Shown here in pieces: positions 15,145 to 22,525 of a DNA stretch of 42,237 nucleotides. Below the pieces are notes generated by a model. It was not told the DNA's origin. It was given only the letters and a program-made list of their open reading frames with translations, and searched no databases. Both the position numbers and the translations under genes were made by a program. The stretch is taken from positions 1 through 42,237 of the forward strand of contig JACPZZ010000011.1 of assembly GCA_016195275.1 (NCBI GenBank), in the 5' to 3' direction. The stretch is from Candidatus Aenigmatarchaeota archaeon. Lineage in GTDB: Archaea; Aenigmatarchaeota; Aenigmatarchaeia; JACPZZ01. The number at the start of each line of letters is the position of its first letter. Positions within the stretch are counted from its first letter, which is position 1.

Positions 15145-15500
15145 TGTGTGTGGGTGACCTCCTCCCACCCATGAATGGCGTGGGCTTCCTTAACAGAGTC
15201 ACAGACTCCAATACGGAAGCGTCAGGTTATCTGTTCGCTGACAGATTTTAGGGCTATTAGAAAACCTTTGGTTTTCTAATTGAGAAAATCTAACGATTTT
15301 CTCAACGGTCACAATTATTGCTTGAACCATGTCGATTCATGGTCAGCCCGTTCCCAAAACGTATAATCTTGGGAAAATATTAGGTCGCAAACCTGTTGTT
15401 GCTGTTGGTAACATGAAAAAAGAAATATTTAAATACGAGGGTTTACAGCATTCCGATACGGTTCGCTTTCATCCCACTCCTCAAGGATGTGGGTTTTCCC
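15145..15500. mobile_element. IS200/IS605-type non-autonomous element or remnant (ends approximate)
   Basis: Two hairpins with the same design lie 309 nt apart in the same orientation: cccac-ccat-ga-atgg-c-gtggg (15164-15184) and cccac-tcct-ca-agga-t-gtggg (15473-15493), the second followed by ttttcccgttcac. This resembles the subterminal hairpins of IS200/IS605/IS1341 elements recognised by Y1 transposases. No tnpA or tnpB frame is present. Inside are two adjacent perfect 11-bp hairpins. It splits an acetyltransferase gene, which gives independent proof of insertion or rearrangement. Exact ends are uncertain. Confidence 0.55.
15256..15305. repeat. Tandem perfect hairpins inside the insertion
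   Basis: attagaaaacc-ttt-ggttttctaat (15256-15280) is followed at once by ttgagaaaatc-taac-gattttctcaa (15280-15305). Both stems are 11 bp with no mismatch. The core gaaaatc-N4-gattttc also occurs between rpl13 and rps9 at 22528-22545, again next to a second hairpin. Confidence 0.7.
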
Positions 15501-15728
15501 GTTCACACGTGATAAAGATTACCAGGGCAGGGGAATAGGAAAAAAGATGGTAGAAACTGAAATACAGGAAGCCGGAGAAAGGGGGTTAACCAGAGTCTTT
15601 GTTCTCACAAGGAAACCGGATTATTTTTCAAAGTTTGGTTTTGGCAAAGGTCCTGTTATAGAACAGAAAATATACAAAGACTGTATAGCATGCCCGAAAT
15701 ACGGAAACGGGTGCGATGAGATCTATAT

Positions 15729-15884
15729 ATGCAAAACTGTCCCAAATGCAACGGCAGTCTTAGCAGGGGTCCTGTGACCAAGGAGAAAGACGGCACAGAG
15801 TATTTTGAATTGACCTGTGTGAAATGCGGCGGAAAATACGCAGACATAAAGATCCCTTATGACCAATTATGGAAATTTAAGTAA
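15729..15884 (+). CDS. Small zinc-ribbon protein (51 aa)
   Basis: This gene is not in the supplied track. The ATG at 15729 starts MQNCPKCNGSLSRGP...YFELTCVKCGGKYADIKIPYDQLWKFK. Two CXXC knuckles (CPKC and CVKC) 26 residues apart form a zinc ribbon. The frame overlaps the end of the acetyltransferase C-terminal piece, so the two were probably translationally coupled. Similar tiny zinc ribbons in archaea are usually of unknown function; nucleic-acid or protein binding is possible. T-runs follow its stop. Confidence 0.65.
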   Translation: MQNCPKCNGSLSRGPVTKEKDGTEYFELTCVKCGGKYADIKIPYDQLWKFK

Positions 15885-15972
15885 ATGCTGTATGTCGGTA
15901 AACAGAAATTATTTTTCAACCAACAACTCGATCTTTTTTCAAGTACAGATATTGCAGCGCTTTTGGCATATT
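15885..15972. terminator. T-rich convergent terminator region
   Basis: On the plus strand ttattttt and cttttttc follow the zinc-ribbon gene within 60 nt. Archaeal RNA polymerase stops at such T-runs. The minus-strand inositol phosphate synthase gene ends at 15973, so the spacer serves convergent transcripts. Confidence 0.4.
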
Positions 15973-18498
15973 TTAAACATTCGTAATACCTGAAATTGGT
16001 ATCTGGGCAGGTTCAGATTCTATAAACTCCTCAAGCATCCTTCTAGCAACGTCATCAGGAAATTGTTCGGCAGGATGCTTGCAGAAATATGCCGACGCCG
16101 CTGTTAAAGGGCCTGCGATTTTCCTGTCCAATGCGATTTTGCAGCATCGAATAGCGTCTATCACAACGCCTGCGGAGTTCGGCGAATCTTCAACGGATAA
16201 ACGAAGTTCAAGTTCTAAAGGAATGTCGCCAAAGTTACGGCCTTCGATACGGATGAACGCTATCTTGTTGTCGTTTAACCAGGGGACGTAATCGCTTGCC
16301 CCTATGTGGATGTTTTCATCTTCAAGACGTTTTGGAATATTCGATTGCACGGATTCCGTCTTCGAGATTTTTTTGCTTTGCAGGCGCGAGCGGTCGAGCA
16401 TGTTCCTGAAGTCTGTATTATGTACCAGAATATTAGAACAAACGAACCTCTCAAAAGGCTTGGTGCTAATATCATAAACATAAGAGTTACTTTCTTTAAT
16501 CTGCTTTACTTCCTTTACTCTAACAAAGTGAATGTCACCATTACAAATATTCTTGATTTTTTCTCTCTCAAAATCGTCTTTAACCTTCTCTAATTGATTA
16601 AGAACTATGTTTGCCTTTATTGAAGGGTTTTTATGCCATGTAGTAGATTTTATTCTCCATTTTTTGAATAAAGAAATGTTTGGCACTCTATTCCAATAAC
16701 CCTTCCTAATATTACCATGAGCCTCCATTAAGGCTTTGTTTTTAAACTCCTGCAGAAAACCTACTTTATTTACAAATAGATTTGTGTCTTCCTTAGAACC
16801 TATCATCCCGTGCCAACAATAACCCAAACGACTGGCATATATCCCTTTCCTATTCTCATTATAGGTTTCCTTGAAAATAGTAGAGTTTATTCCAAGACGT
16901 AAAAGCAGTGTTTGCACATCACTAATAAGGCCTTCTGAAACAGATGTCCATCGGATTTGTTTTCCGGTCACACCGCCATCGCCGCTTAAGTAACCTCTCA
17001 ACACCAGTGCGATTTGCCTGCCGGACAAATTAAAAACCCATTCCGGTACACGCTTGGCATGGCAATTACCTTGCAGACCGAGAGCCACTTTGAATATTTT
17101 AGACAGCGTTTTTGATGCAAGTCTTACACATATCCCATCATGTCTTACCGTGTAATTCATATTTAGGTTTTCGGTAAACTCGCTTACAATTTCCATACAT
17201 TCTGGTTCGTCGCCACAGGCCAGTTCTATATTTGATGAGGGTCCATTTCTGTCGAAATTGCCGTCTGCTAACCACAAGCCGACAATCTGAAGAAGCTCAT
17301 CTGTAACGGGAAATTTCACAGGAATTTTAATTTCCTGATTATGAATTTTTATATAACCGTCGGATACTTCTTTCACAAAAAAACTACCCAAAAACGGGGT
17401 TAAATCTATACTTTTAACTTCTTCTTGTGCGGCACATTCCAAAGATCTTGGAACAGCTATGTAAGTTTCATCTTCTTTTATTAACTTTACCGGAGTTTCC
17501 CTCAAATCACCTTGTTCGTCCATAACAAACACATTATGATCGCCGGTTATCTTTATTTTTCTTCCTTCCTCTGTAGTTATTTCATAAATTGGTCCGGAAA
17601 TTTTGTGTCTTATCAAGGCGTCTACATTGGACAATACCACATTATAATTATCGTCGATGGTAAAACATTTTATACCCTGCTTTGCTTCCTCCAAGATTAC
17701 GATATCCTTTCCGTCGGCTCTTTTTTTGCCGTAAACATCTATGAATGAATCCGTAAATTCTCCGATCTTTACCTTCCTTATCTTTCCGTTGACCAAAAAC
17801 ATTATTTCCTGGTCGCTGGTCACGCTATTTCCGCCCACGTTAAGCTGATACATCCTGTCAATCTTCACGCCTCTATCCGTGCAAAGCTTTGCAAGCGTTC
17901 TGTGAACTACTGTAGCTCCGAGCTGGCTTTTCACGTCGTCGCCGATTACCGGCAAGTTGCTTTGTTTGAATTTGGCAGCCCATTCGTTGTTAGACGCAAT
18001 AAACACCGGCATACAATTCACGAAAGCGCATCCCGCATCAATCGCGGCCTGTGCGTAAAATTCCGTAGCTTTTTGCGAACCCACTGGCATATAATTGATC
18101 AAAATATCGGCTTTTGCTTTTTCGAGTACATTGACAACGTCAACTTCCTTTTCTTTGGATACGGTGAATGAACTCCTTCCATTGTCTTCCATATGCTCGG
18201 CGACGCCGTCCAGAACAGGGCCTTTTTCAACCCTGACGCCCAGCGGCGGTACGTCTGCGAATATCTTTGTGCAGTTGGGCTCTGCAAAAATCGCTTCGCT
18301 TACGTCTTTGCCAACCTTTCTTGCGTCGATGTCAAACGCCGCCACGATTTCGATGTCGGATATTTTGTAACCGCCAAGGATGTTGTGCATTAAACCCGGC
18401 ACGGCCTCGTCATCGCTGACGTTCCTGTAATAAAACAACCCCTGCACCAAAGAGGATGCGCAATTGCCCACGCCCGCTATTGCTACGCGAACAGCCAT
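15973..18498 (-). CDS. ino1: myo-inositol-1-phosphate synthase with an in-frame intein
   Basis: The host protein (about 371 aa without the intein) converts glucose 6-phosphate to inositol 1-phosphate with NAD, for inositol lipids or solutes. The NAD fold VRVAIAGVGNCASSLVQG, INYMPVGSQKATEFYAQAAIDAGCAFVNCMPVF, PVIGDDVKSQLGATVVHRTL and the conserved QLNVGGN|TDF are all present. The intein interrupts after GGN. The best start is ATG at 18498 (MAVRVAIAG); the track's TTG at 18507 adds MII without need. A TATA is centred about 33 nt upstream. The C-extein continues IPLELELRLSVEDSPNSAGVVIDAIRCCKIALDRKIAGPL, so splicing would restore a full enzyme. Confidence 0.9.
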   Translation of the reverse strand: MAVRVAIAGVGNCASSLVQGLFYYRNVSDDEAVPGLMHNILGGYKISDIEIVAAFDIDARKVGKDVSEAIFAEPNCTKIFADVPPLGVRVEKGPVLDGVAEHMEDNGRSSFTVSKEKEVDVVNVLEKAKADILINYMPVGSQKATEFYAQAAIDAGCAFVNCMPVFIASNNEWAAKFKQSNLPVIGDDVKSQLGATVVHRTLAKLCTDRGVKIDRMYQLNVGGNSVTSDQEIMFLVNGKIRKVKIGEFTDSFIDVYGKKRADGKDIVILEEAKQGIKCFTIDDNYNVVLSNVDALIRHKISGPIYEITTEEGRKIKITGDHNVFVMDEQGDLRETPVKLIKEDETYIAVPRSLECAAQEEVKSIDLTPFLGSFFVKEVSDGYIKIHNQEIKIPVKFPVTDELLQIVGLWLADGNFDRNGPSSNIELACGDEPECMEIVSEFTENLNMNYTVRHDGICVRLASKTLSKIFKVALGLQGNCHAKRVPEWVFNLSGRQIALVLRGYLSGDGGVTGKQIRWTSVSEGLISDVQTLLLRLGINSTIFKETYNENRKGIYASRLGYCWHGMIGSKEDTNLFVNKVGFLQEFKNKALMEAHGNIRKGYWNRVPNISLFKKWRIKSTTWHKNPSIKANIVLNQLEKVKDDFEREKIKNICNGDIHFVRVKEVKQIKESNSYVYDISTKPFERFVCSNILVHNTDFRNMLDRSRLQSKKISKTESVQSNIPKRLEDENIHIGASDYVPWLNDNKIAFIRIEGRNFGDIPLELELRLSVEDSPNSAGVVIDAIRCCKIALDRKIAGPLTAASAYFCKHPAEQFPDDVARRMLEEFIESEPAQIPISGITNV
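16417..17826 (-). other. Intein (about 470 aa) with LAGLIDADG endonuclease
   Basis: It begins at Ser (SVTSDQEIMFLVNGKIRKVKIGEF, block A) and has a block B-like KITGDHNVFVMDEQGDL. It has two dodecapeptide motifs of a homing endonuclease (LLQIVGLWLADGNF and ALVLRGYLSGDGGV), and ends VYDISTKPFERFVCSNILVHN (blocks F and G), followed by Thr of the host. Ser1, the terminal Asn with preceding His, and Thr+1 are the residues needed for standard class 1 splicing. Size and intact motifs suggest both splicing and endonuclease activity are still functional. Confidence 0.92.
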
Positions 18499-18525
18499 TA
18501 TGATCAATTAATTATTCTACTCTTA

Positions 18526-18538
18526 CCTATTTAACTAT
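18526..18538. promoter_or_regulatory. Shared divergent TATA element, ino1 / padR
   Basis: cctatttaactat offers ctatttaa on the plus strand and agttaaatag on the minus strand. It is about 26 nt before the padR ATG and 33 nt before the ino1 ATG, with 59 nt between the two starts. Confidence 0.55.
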
Positions 18539-18557
18539 TTTATGGCGGTATAATAGT

Positions 18558-18866
18558 ATGAAACCCTCGGAAAGGCTGCGGAAATCGCTTACGGTAGACA
18601 ATTTGTGGCAGTATGCAATTAAGGCGTTGAAAAAGCCCAGATACGCCTATGAGCTGACCAAGCTGTTAAAACCATTGAACGCAAACATGGTGACAGTTTA
18701 TGCCGTTTTGTACAAATTGGAAGCGGGCGGCTACATAAGAAAAGCGTTTTCCAGAAAGGGCGGTGGGCCTGCAAGGAAGTATTACGTTGCTACTGCGAAA
18801 GGGCTGAAAGAATTAAACGCCGCAAAAAAAATGGTTGAAAAGCATCTGAAAGAACTCAGCGCTTGA
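18558..18866 (+). CDS. PadR-family transcriptional regulator
   Basis: This 102-aa protein has the PadR winged helix: LTVDNLWQYAIKALKKPRYAYELTKLLKPL, then MVTVYAVLYKLEAGGYIRKAFSRKGGGPARKYYVATAKGLKEL (recognition helix and wing), then a basic dimerisation helix. It lacks the extra C-terminal domain of larger PadR proteins. It is transcribed away from ino1 from a shared promoter, so ino1 and itself are the obvious candidate targets. Its 3' end overlaps the convergent rpoN by 11 bp. Confidence 0.85.
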   Translation: MKPSERLRKSLTVDNLWQYAIKALKKPRYAYELTKLLKPLNANMVTVYAVLYKLEAGGYIRKAFSRKGGGPARKYYVATAKGLKELNAAKKMVEKHLKELSA

Positions 18867-19051
18867 ATCTTGCGACATCTTTGATCGTGTCCACGTGTGT
18901 CATGAACAATGCCCTGCAGCAATATCTTTCTAGGCCCAAATCGTCCAAAATCTTTGCTATTTTTTCGCCGTTCTTGACGCGCTCGTTGTATTTCTCCCAC
19001 AAATGGCCTAGCGGTTTTCCGCAGCTAAAGACAGCGGATTGGTATCATCAT
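18856..19051 (-). CDS. rpoN: RNA polymerase subunit N (Rpo10), frame broken by one base
   Basis: The strand reads MMIPIRC, then needs a +1 shift to continue FSCGKPLGHLWEKYNERVKNGEKIAKILDDLGLERYCCRALFMTHVDTIKDVARFKR. This is clearly Rpo10, with the zinc site CFSC plus YCCR. Between the first Cys codon (tgt) and the next (tgc) there are 7 nt, ctttagc, where 6 (ttt agc) are expected. As written, tag ends the frame after 8 residues. This subunit is essential and zinc-dependent, so an assembly or sequencing error or a recoding event is more likely than true loss. A strong SD (ggaggg) precedes the ATG. It lies 16 bp after rps10. Confidence 0.85.
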
Positions 19052-19067
19052 TGTCCTTCCCTCCTCT

Positions 19068-19388
19068 TTACTCCTTAAGTTCTATTTCGATCTGCACGTT
19101 CTCGGGTATATTTACGCGCATTATCTGGCGCAACGCTCTTTCATTTGCTCCAATGTCGACGATGCGCTTGTGCACGCGCATCTCCCACTTGTCCCAAGTC
19201 GCGTTGCCGTGGCCTGTGCCGTCGCCGCATGGAGTCTTGAGAACGGTGACACGGAGTTTTTTCGTCGGCAGGGGTATAGGCCCGGCTATCGATACGCCGG
19301 TTTTCTCGGCTATCATTTTTATTTCCTTACAGATAACGTCCAGCTGGGACATATCTGTACTCGAAAGTTTTATTCGCGCTATTTGCAT
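19068..19388 (-). CDS. rps10: 30S ribosomal protein uS10
   Basis: This ~106-aa protein binds in the head of the small subunit. [79 protein letters not shown] covers the usual archaeal uS10, including the PIPLPTK loop. The track starts at 19397. I prefer the second ATG at 19388 because the TATA (agtttaaatac, 19413-19423) is centred 29-30 nt before it and archaeal uS10 usually begins near this point. It is followed by rpoN in the same operon. No EF-1A gene is next to it. Confidence 0.92.
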   Translation of the reverse strand: MQIARIKLSSTDMSQLDVICKEIKMIAEKTGVSIAGPIPLPTKKLRVTVLKTPCGDGTGHGNATWDKWEMRVHKRIVDIGANERALRQIMRVNIPENVQIEIELKE

Positions 19389-19412
19389 GGCCAACACATG
19401 GTTTGTTACGAT

Positions 19413-19423
19413 AGTTTAAATAC
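19413..19423 (-). promoter_or_regulatory. TATA box of rps10-rpoN
   Basis: The minus strand reads gtatttaaact, centred 20 nt before the track ATG and 29-30 nt before the second ATG. This spacing favours the second start. Confidence 0.55.
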
Positions 19424-19480
19424 ACATACTGCGGGTATGTTTATTAAGCTTTTTAGAAAACATCCGGTTTAGATTAAGGA

Positions 19481-20224
19481 TCAGGAGAGTTCTGTTTCTA
19501 CAGATATATCGCTGCTTTCGATGGAAAAAGCTTCTGATATTCTAGGTAGGAAGAGGTCGTTCAACTCTTCTCTCATGGCAGCCCTGTACCTGCTTACTAC
19601 CTTTTTGACTTTTGCATCTGACGAAAGCATGCTGCTGACCCTTCTCATATGCTGATCATCCGTTTCGCCTTCGTTTTTAAGAAGATCTTTGGCGGTTCCT
19701 ATAGCTTTAAAAGAATACGGCGCTTCATCGAGATCGTGCCTTCTCTGGTACTCGGTTTTTATTATCGACTGGAAAGCCGGTGTTTTGCCCACGACCGAAA
19801 GGAATGTTCTGTTGCCTGAATTTCTACCTTCCGCATATTTAACGGCTTCCCGAAGATCATGCAGTTGTTTATCGCCGTTATCACGATAAACAATGTCACC
19901 GTCAACTTCCAACAAAACGGCATCGTCCATGCCAAGTCCGGTAAGAACCCGCTCGCTTCTTCGCAAGAAATCCTGAACAGAATAGGGCTCTGTTTGTGAT
20001 TTGAACATTCCAAGTTTTTCCGAGAGCCAACCAGCCAAGCCCGAATCCGGAGCCTCTATAGTGTATCCTTTGAATCTGGCCGTGATCTTGCCGCGTGTCA
20101 AAATTGTGGAATATTCAGGACGGTCGGCACCCCCGCTACCGTATAGATGAGATGCCATCAAAATCATTGGCGGCGCTATAAAAGCAGGCGAAGGGCAATG
20201 GGGTGCAGGGCTGCAATGGGCCAT
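19481..20224 (-). CDS. Hypothetical soluble protein
   Basis: This 247-aa protein has no clear family. The first ~20 residues (MAHCSPAPHCPSPAFIAPP) are Pro/Cys-rich and atypical, so the real start may be the later MILMASHLYG. The body has mixed alpha-beta composition: a strand-rich part ARFKGYTIEAPDSGLAGWLSEKL, a VLTGLGMDDAVLLEVDGDIVYRDNGDKQLHDLREAVKYAEG segment, and a long helical C-terminus (about 180-240) with many charged residues. It is divergent from the purO-like gene with one shared TATA, but no functional link can be shown. Confidence 0.55.
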   Translation of the reverse strand: MAHCSPAPHCPSPAFIAPPMILMASHLYGSGGADRPEYSTILTRGKITARFKGYTIEAPDSGLAGWLSEKLGMFKSQTEPYSVQDFLRRSERVLTGLGMDDAVLLEVDGDIVYRDNGDKQLHDLREAVKYAEGRNSGNRTFLSVVGKTPAFQSIIKTEYQRRHDLDEAPYSFKAIGTAKDLLKNEGETDDQHMRRVSSMLSSDAKVKKVVSRYRAAMREELNDLFLPRISEAFSIESSDISVETELS

Positions 20225-20252
20225 TTGAATACCAAATTTAATTGGATAAACA

Positions 20253-20266
20253 AAGATTTAAATTTC
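20253..20266. promoter_or_regulatory. Shared divergent TATA element, 247-aa gene / purO
   Basis: aagatttaaatttc contains the perfect palindrome atttaaat. Its centre is about 26 nt before the purO start and 35 nt before the divergent start. A second minus-strand candidate (attaaatttgg, near 20232-20242) also exists, so sharing is likely but not exclusive. Confidence 0.5.
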
Positions 20267-20285
20267 TAAGAGGTCTGATAATTTC

Positions 20286-21038
20286 ATGGCTTACATAGGC
20301 CGCGTTGCCGGTGTCGGCGCTACAAATGAAGGCAATCCTGTTCTTTTGTACGGTTTATCGGGACGCTCGCCATCCAGCGTATCGAGAATGGCTGTTGTTC
20401 ACGGCGGTCGTGTGTCAATCGAGCCTTACGGCGTGATGACGCTGGAGCAGAAAGCCGAAGCTTCACGCCTTGTTTATGACGCGATACATACAACAAGACA
20501 GTGGACGCCAAGAGGGTTCGTACATTTTGGTATCGTCAGCAACGGAAGACAAACTGGTTCTATACACAGAGACTATACAGAGGCTATTCGCGAAGGGTCC
20601 TTTTTATCCCCCCCACAAAATATTATAAGCACAGCTCTTATGCGCTGGGGGCATGAAGGAAAAGTTGGCGACCGCTATGATACGCCAAGGATAGCGGGGA
20701 TGATAAACGTAGGATCTGCGACGGCGGCTTTAGGAATTATAACCGCAGAAAATGAAAACAGATCACAATTGCATATTGCCAGAGGCTTTCGAAATTTAAC
20801 CAGAGGGTCTATGATTTATTTATCAACTTATACAGGCGAAAGCGCGGAACCGGAAGCGCCTAAATTCGAAGCCGTGTCCGAAGCTGTCAAAACCCGCAGA
20901 ATCGAAGGTCGCACAGCGCGGGAGCTGGCCGAGGAAATGTACGCGTTCATGGATCCAGAATTTGTTGTTGCCTCGGCAGCTGCGTTATGGGTTCCGCAAA
21001 ACGAAATATGGAAACTGGCTGCCAAAAATAAAAATTAA
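20286..21038 (+). CDS. purO: IMP cyclohydrolase, PurO-like
   Basis: This 250-aa protein resembles the archaeal IMP cyclohydrolase that closes FAICAR to IMP in the last step of purine synthesis. Features include the N-terminal GRVAGVGATNEGNPVLLYGLSGRSPSSVSRMAVV, then GFVHFGIVSNGRQTGSIHRDY, and TPRIAGMINVGSATAALGIITAENENRSQLHI. The C-terminal part (after about 195) is helical. Length is slightly longer than the roughly 200-aa classical PurO. The ATG start with TATA 26 nt upstream suggests a leaderless mRNA. Confidence 0.7.
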   Translation: MAYIGRVAGVGATNEGNPVLLYGLSGRSPSSVSRMAVVHGGRVSIEPYGVMTLEQKAEASRLVYDAIHTTRQWTPRGFVHFGIVSNGRQTGSIHRDYTEAIREGSFLSPPQNIISTALMRWGHEGKVGDRYDTPRIAGMINVGSATAALGIITAENENRSQLHIARGFRNLTRGSMIYLSTYTGESAEPEAPKFEAVSEAVKTRRIEGRTARELAEEMYAFMDPEFVVASAAALWVPQNEIWKLAAKNKN

Positions 21039-21039
21039 C

Positions 21040-21936
21040 CTAATTCAGCTTTTCTAAAAGATAATCGGTGCTTATGCCGGTTGCGCTTAACACTTTCCTG
21101 AAATTTTTGACGCAGAAATTTCTTTTTTTCAATTCCACATCGCGGATGTTTTCACGCCTCATGCCGATTTTGTTGCCCATTTGTTTCTGGGTTAATTTCA
21201 TTTCAAATCTTTTTTCTCTCAAAAACTTCCCTATTCGTTTTTCATTTGATAGGATTTTTATCCAGTCGTCTTCGGTAGGCCATTTGTCGCAGAAGAATCT
21301 TTCTCTGTGGTCTATGCCCTTCCGGCCAGTCGAACAATTCGAGATTTGTCTAGGGCATTCCAGTCCTATTGTTTGGAAGAATCGTAATGGGGTGCCATCT
21401 TCTACATTAGAGTATAACGCATACCCGCCGTCTTTGTCCTCGTTAAATCCGCTACCGCATTTATTGGCGTAAAAATTCAAGTTTTGTTCCTTTAATTTTT
21501 GCAATAGGAATTGTAGATCTTTTTCATCAAAACAATTCGTAGCTAGACAAATAGTCGGAACTCTATTTTCATCGTTCTTTCTTCTTACTAAACAACCGTC
21601 GCCAATATACCAATAAAATAAAGTTGTTGGGGTTAGTTCCAATTCGTCTGGCAATATTTTTTGTGTTTTTCCGTTTTGTTTTGTATACCATTCTTTGCGA
21701 AGATTCATGAACTCTTTATAAGGGCAGGTGTTAATGTAGAAGGCTAGTTTGAATATGCCCGGATTATCAACTGTAATCCAACATTTTATGCCGAATCTTC
21801 CAAGTTTTTCCTTCAAATTTTCCAAGAAATTTTTGTCCTTAGCTGTGTATTGAAATGTGAAATATTTTTCTTTGTCAGATTTTATGCATCCGTCTCCCAA
21901 CAGACTTCCATTGATTATATCAAGTAATTCCTGCAT
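21040..21936 (-). CDS. Free-standing LAGLIDADG homing endonuclease with C-terminal HTH
   Basis: This 298-aa protein has two LAGLIDADG-type motifs, LLDIINGSLLGDGCI (about residues 4-18) and LFYWYIGDGCLV (about 106-117), each ending in the acidic GDG needed for cutting. It lacks intein splicing blocks, so it is not part of a host protein. The C-terminus (about 235-298) is an XRE-like helix-turn-helix, LREKRFEMKLTQKQMGNKIGMRRENIRDVE. The combination suggests a mobile endonuclease with an added DNA-binding module. It is AT-rich compared with neighbours and convergent with purO, with only 1 bp between them. Confidence 0.8.
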   Translation of the reverse strand: MQELLDIINGSLLGDGCIKSDKEKYFTFQYTAKDKNFLENLKEKLGRFGIKCWITVDNPGIFKLAFYINTCPYKEFMNLRKEWYTKQNGKTQKILPDELELTPTTLFYWYIGDGCLVRRKNDENRVPTICLATNCFDEKDLQFLLQKLKEQNLNFYANKCGSGFNEDKDGGYALYSNVEDGTPLRFFQTIGLECPRQISNCSTGRKGIDHRERFFCDKWPTEDDWIKILSNEKRIGKFLREKRFEMKLTQKQMGNKIGMRRENIRDVELKKRNFCVKNFRKVLSATGISTDYLLEKLN

Positions 21937-22059
21937 AAAACTTGTTTCTGAAATGATAGTATATCACGCTTTTGATATCAGCGTGCCGATATGAATTATA
22001 GAAATTTTATAAGATTCAAAAAAAGTGCTCTAAACAGGCTCCGATTGACTCAAAACGGC

Positions 22060-22509
22060 TTATCGCTTGCTTCTCTGTTCGTGGCGGCGAGAACCGCGTC
22101 TCGATGCGCTCCCTGCGTGATGCGTTTCGTTCCTTCTTGGATCAATTACGAGAAGGTTTCTGTCGTAATCCATGAAACGCTGTTTTATTTCTTTTGTGCC
22201 TGCCTGCGCCAGACAACGGGCTATTGACTGGCGAACAGCTTCTGTCTGGCCGGAATAACCGCCGCCTTTTACCGAAACGCTGAAGTCAAAATCTTTGGAT
22301 AACTCCGACGCGATCATGATCGGCTCCTGTATCCGCATCCTCGAGAACTCCGTCCCCCAGATGCTGAGCGGCATTGAGTTAATTTTAACTCCGCCCCCGC
22401 CCGGCGTCATTGTTGCGCGTGCAACAGAGTCTTTCCTCTTTCCGAAATTGTGTATGGTTTTGACTTTCTTTTTCGGTTTCTGCTCCTTTGCACTGTTTTC
22501 GTCGGCCAT
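22060..22509 (-). CDS. rps9: 30S ribosomal protein uS9
   Basis: This 149-aa protein has a 12-15 residue Lys-rich N-terminal extension, then TIHNFGKRKDSVARATMTPGGGGVKINSMPL, VKGGGYSGQTEAVRQSIARCLAQ and FMDYDRNLLVIDPRRNETHH. The C-terminus ends SRRHEQRSKR; archaeal homologues usually end QKSYR, so the tail is unusual but keeps the terminal Arg that reaches the P-site tRNA. It follows rpl13 after a 48-nt spacer with tandem hairpins. Earlier genes in the transcript are probably rpl18e and rpl13. Confidence 0.92.
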   Translation of the reverse strand: MADENSAKEQKPKKKVKTIHNFGKRKDSVARATMTPGGGGVKINSMPLSIWGTEFSRMRIQEPIMIASELSKDFDFSVSVKGGGYSGQTEAVRQSIARCLAQAGTKEIKQRFMDYDRNLLVIDPRRNETHHAGSASRRGSRRHEQRSKR

Positions 22510-22525
22510 TGATAATCACTTAACA

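Larger units (their letters stand above)
15005..15777 (+). pseudogene. GNAT acetyltransferase (N-acetylglutamate synthase-like), interrupted
   Basis: The N-terminal piece (15005-15143) reads MPRKASVDDVPAIKSLIDYWAAEGEVLPRSVDEITGHVADS, typical of the ArgA-like GNAT group, then runs into a stop. The C-terminal piece resumes near 15507 in another frame with RDKDYQGRGIGKKMVETEIQEAGERGLTRVFVLTRKPDYFSKFGF, containing the acetyl-CoA loop (QGRGIGKK), and ends with CIACPKYGNGCDE. About 35 codons of the middle strands are missing, replaced by a ~350-bp hairpin-rich insertion. The enzyme is presumably inactive unless a shorter protein is made from the second half. Confidence 0.75.

Noticed and set aside
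15329-15538. 69-aa plus-strand ORF inside the insertion as a TnpB remnant
   Set aside because: It shows no RuvC or zinc-finger motif and lies across the structured right end. I treat it as non-coding.
22060-22150. Possible frameshift at the uS9 C-terminus
   Set aside because: The tail differs from the usual archaeal QKSYR ending, but the other two frames look worse and the existing frame still ends in a basic SKR tail, so I kept it as intact.
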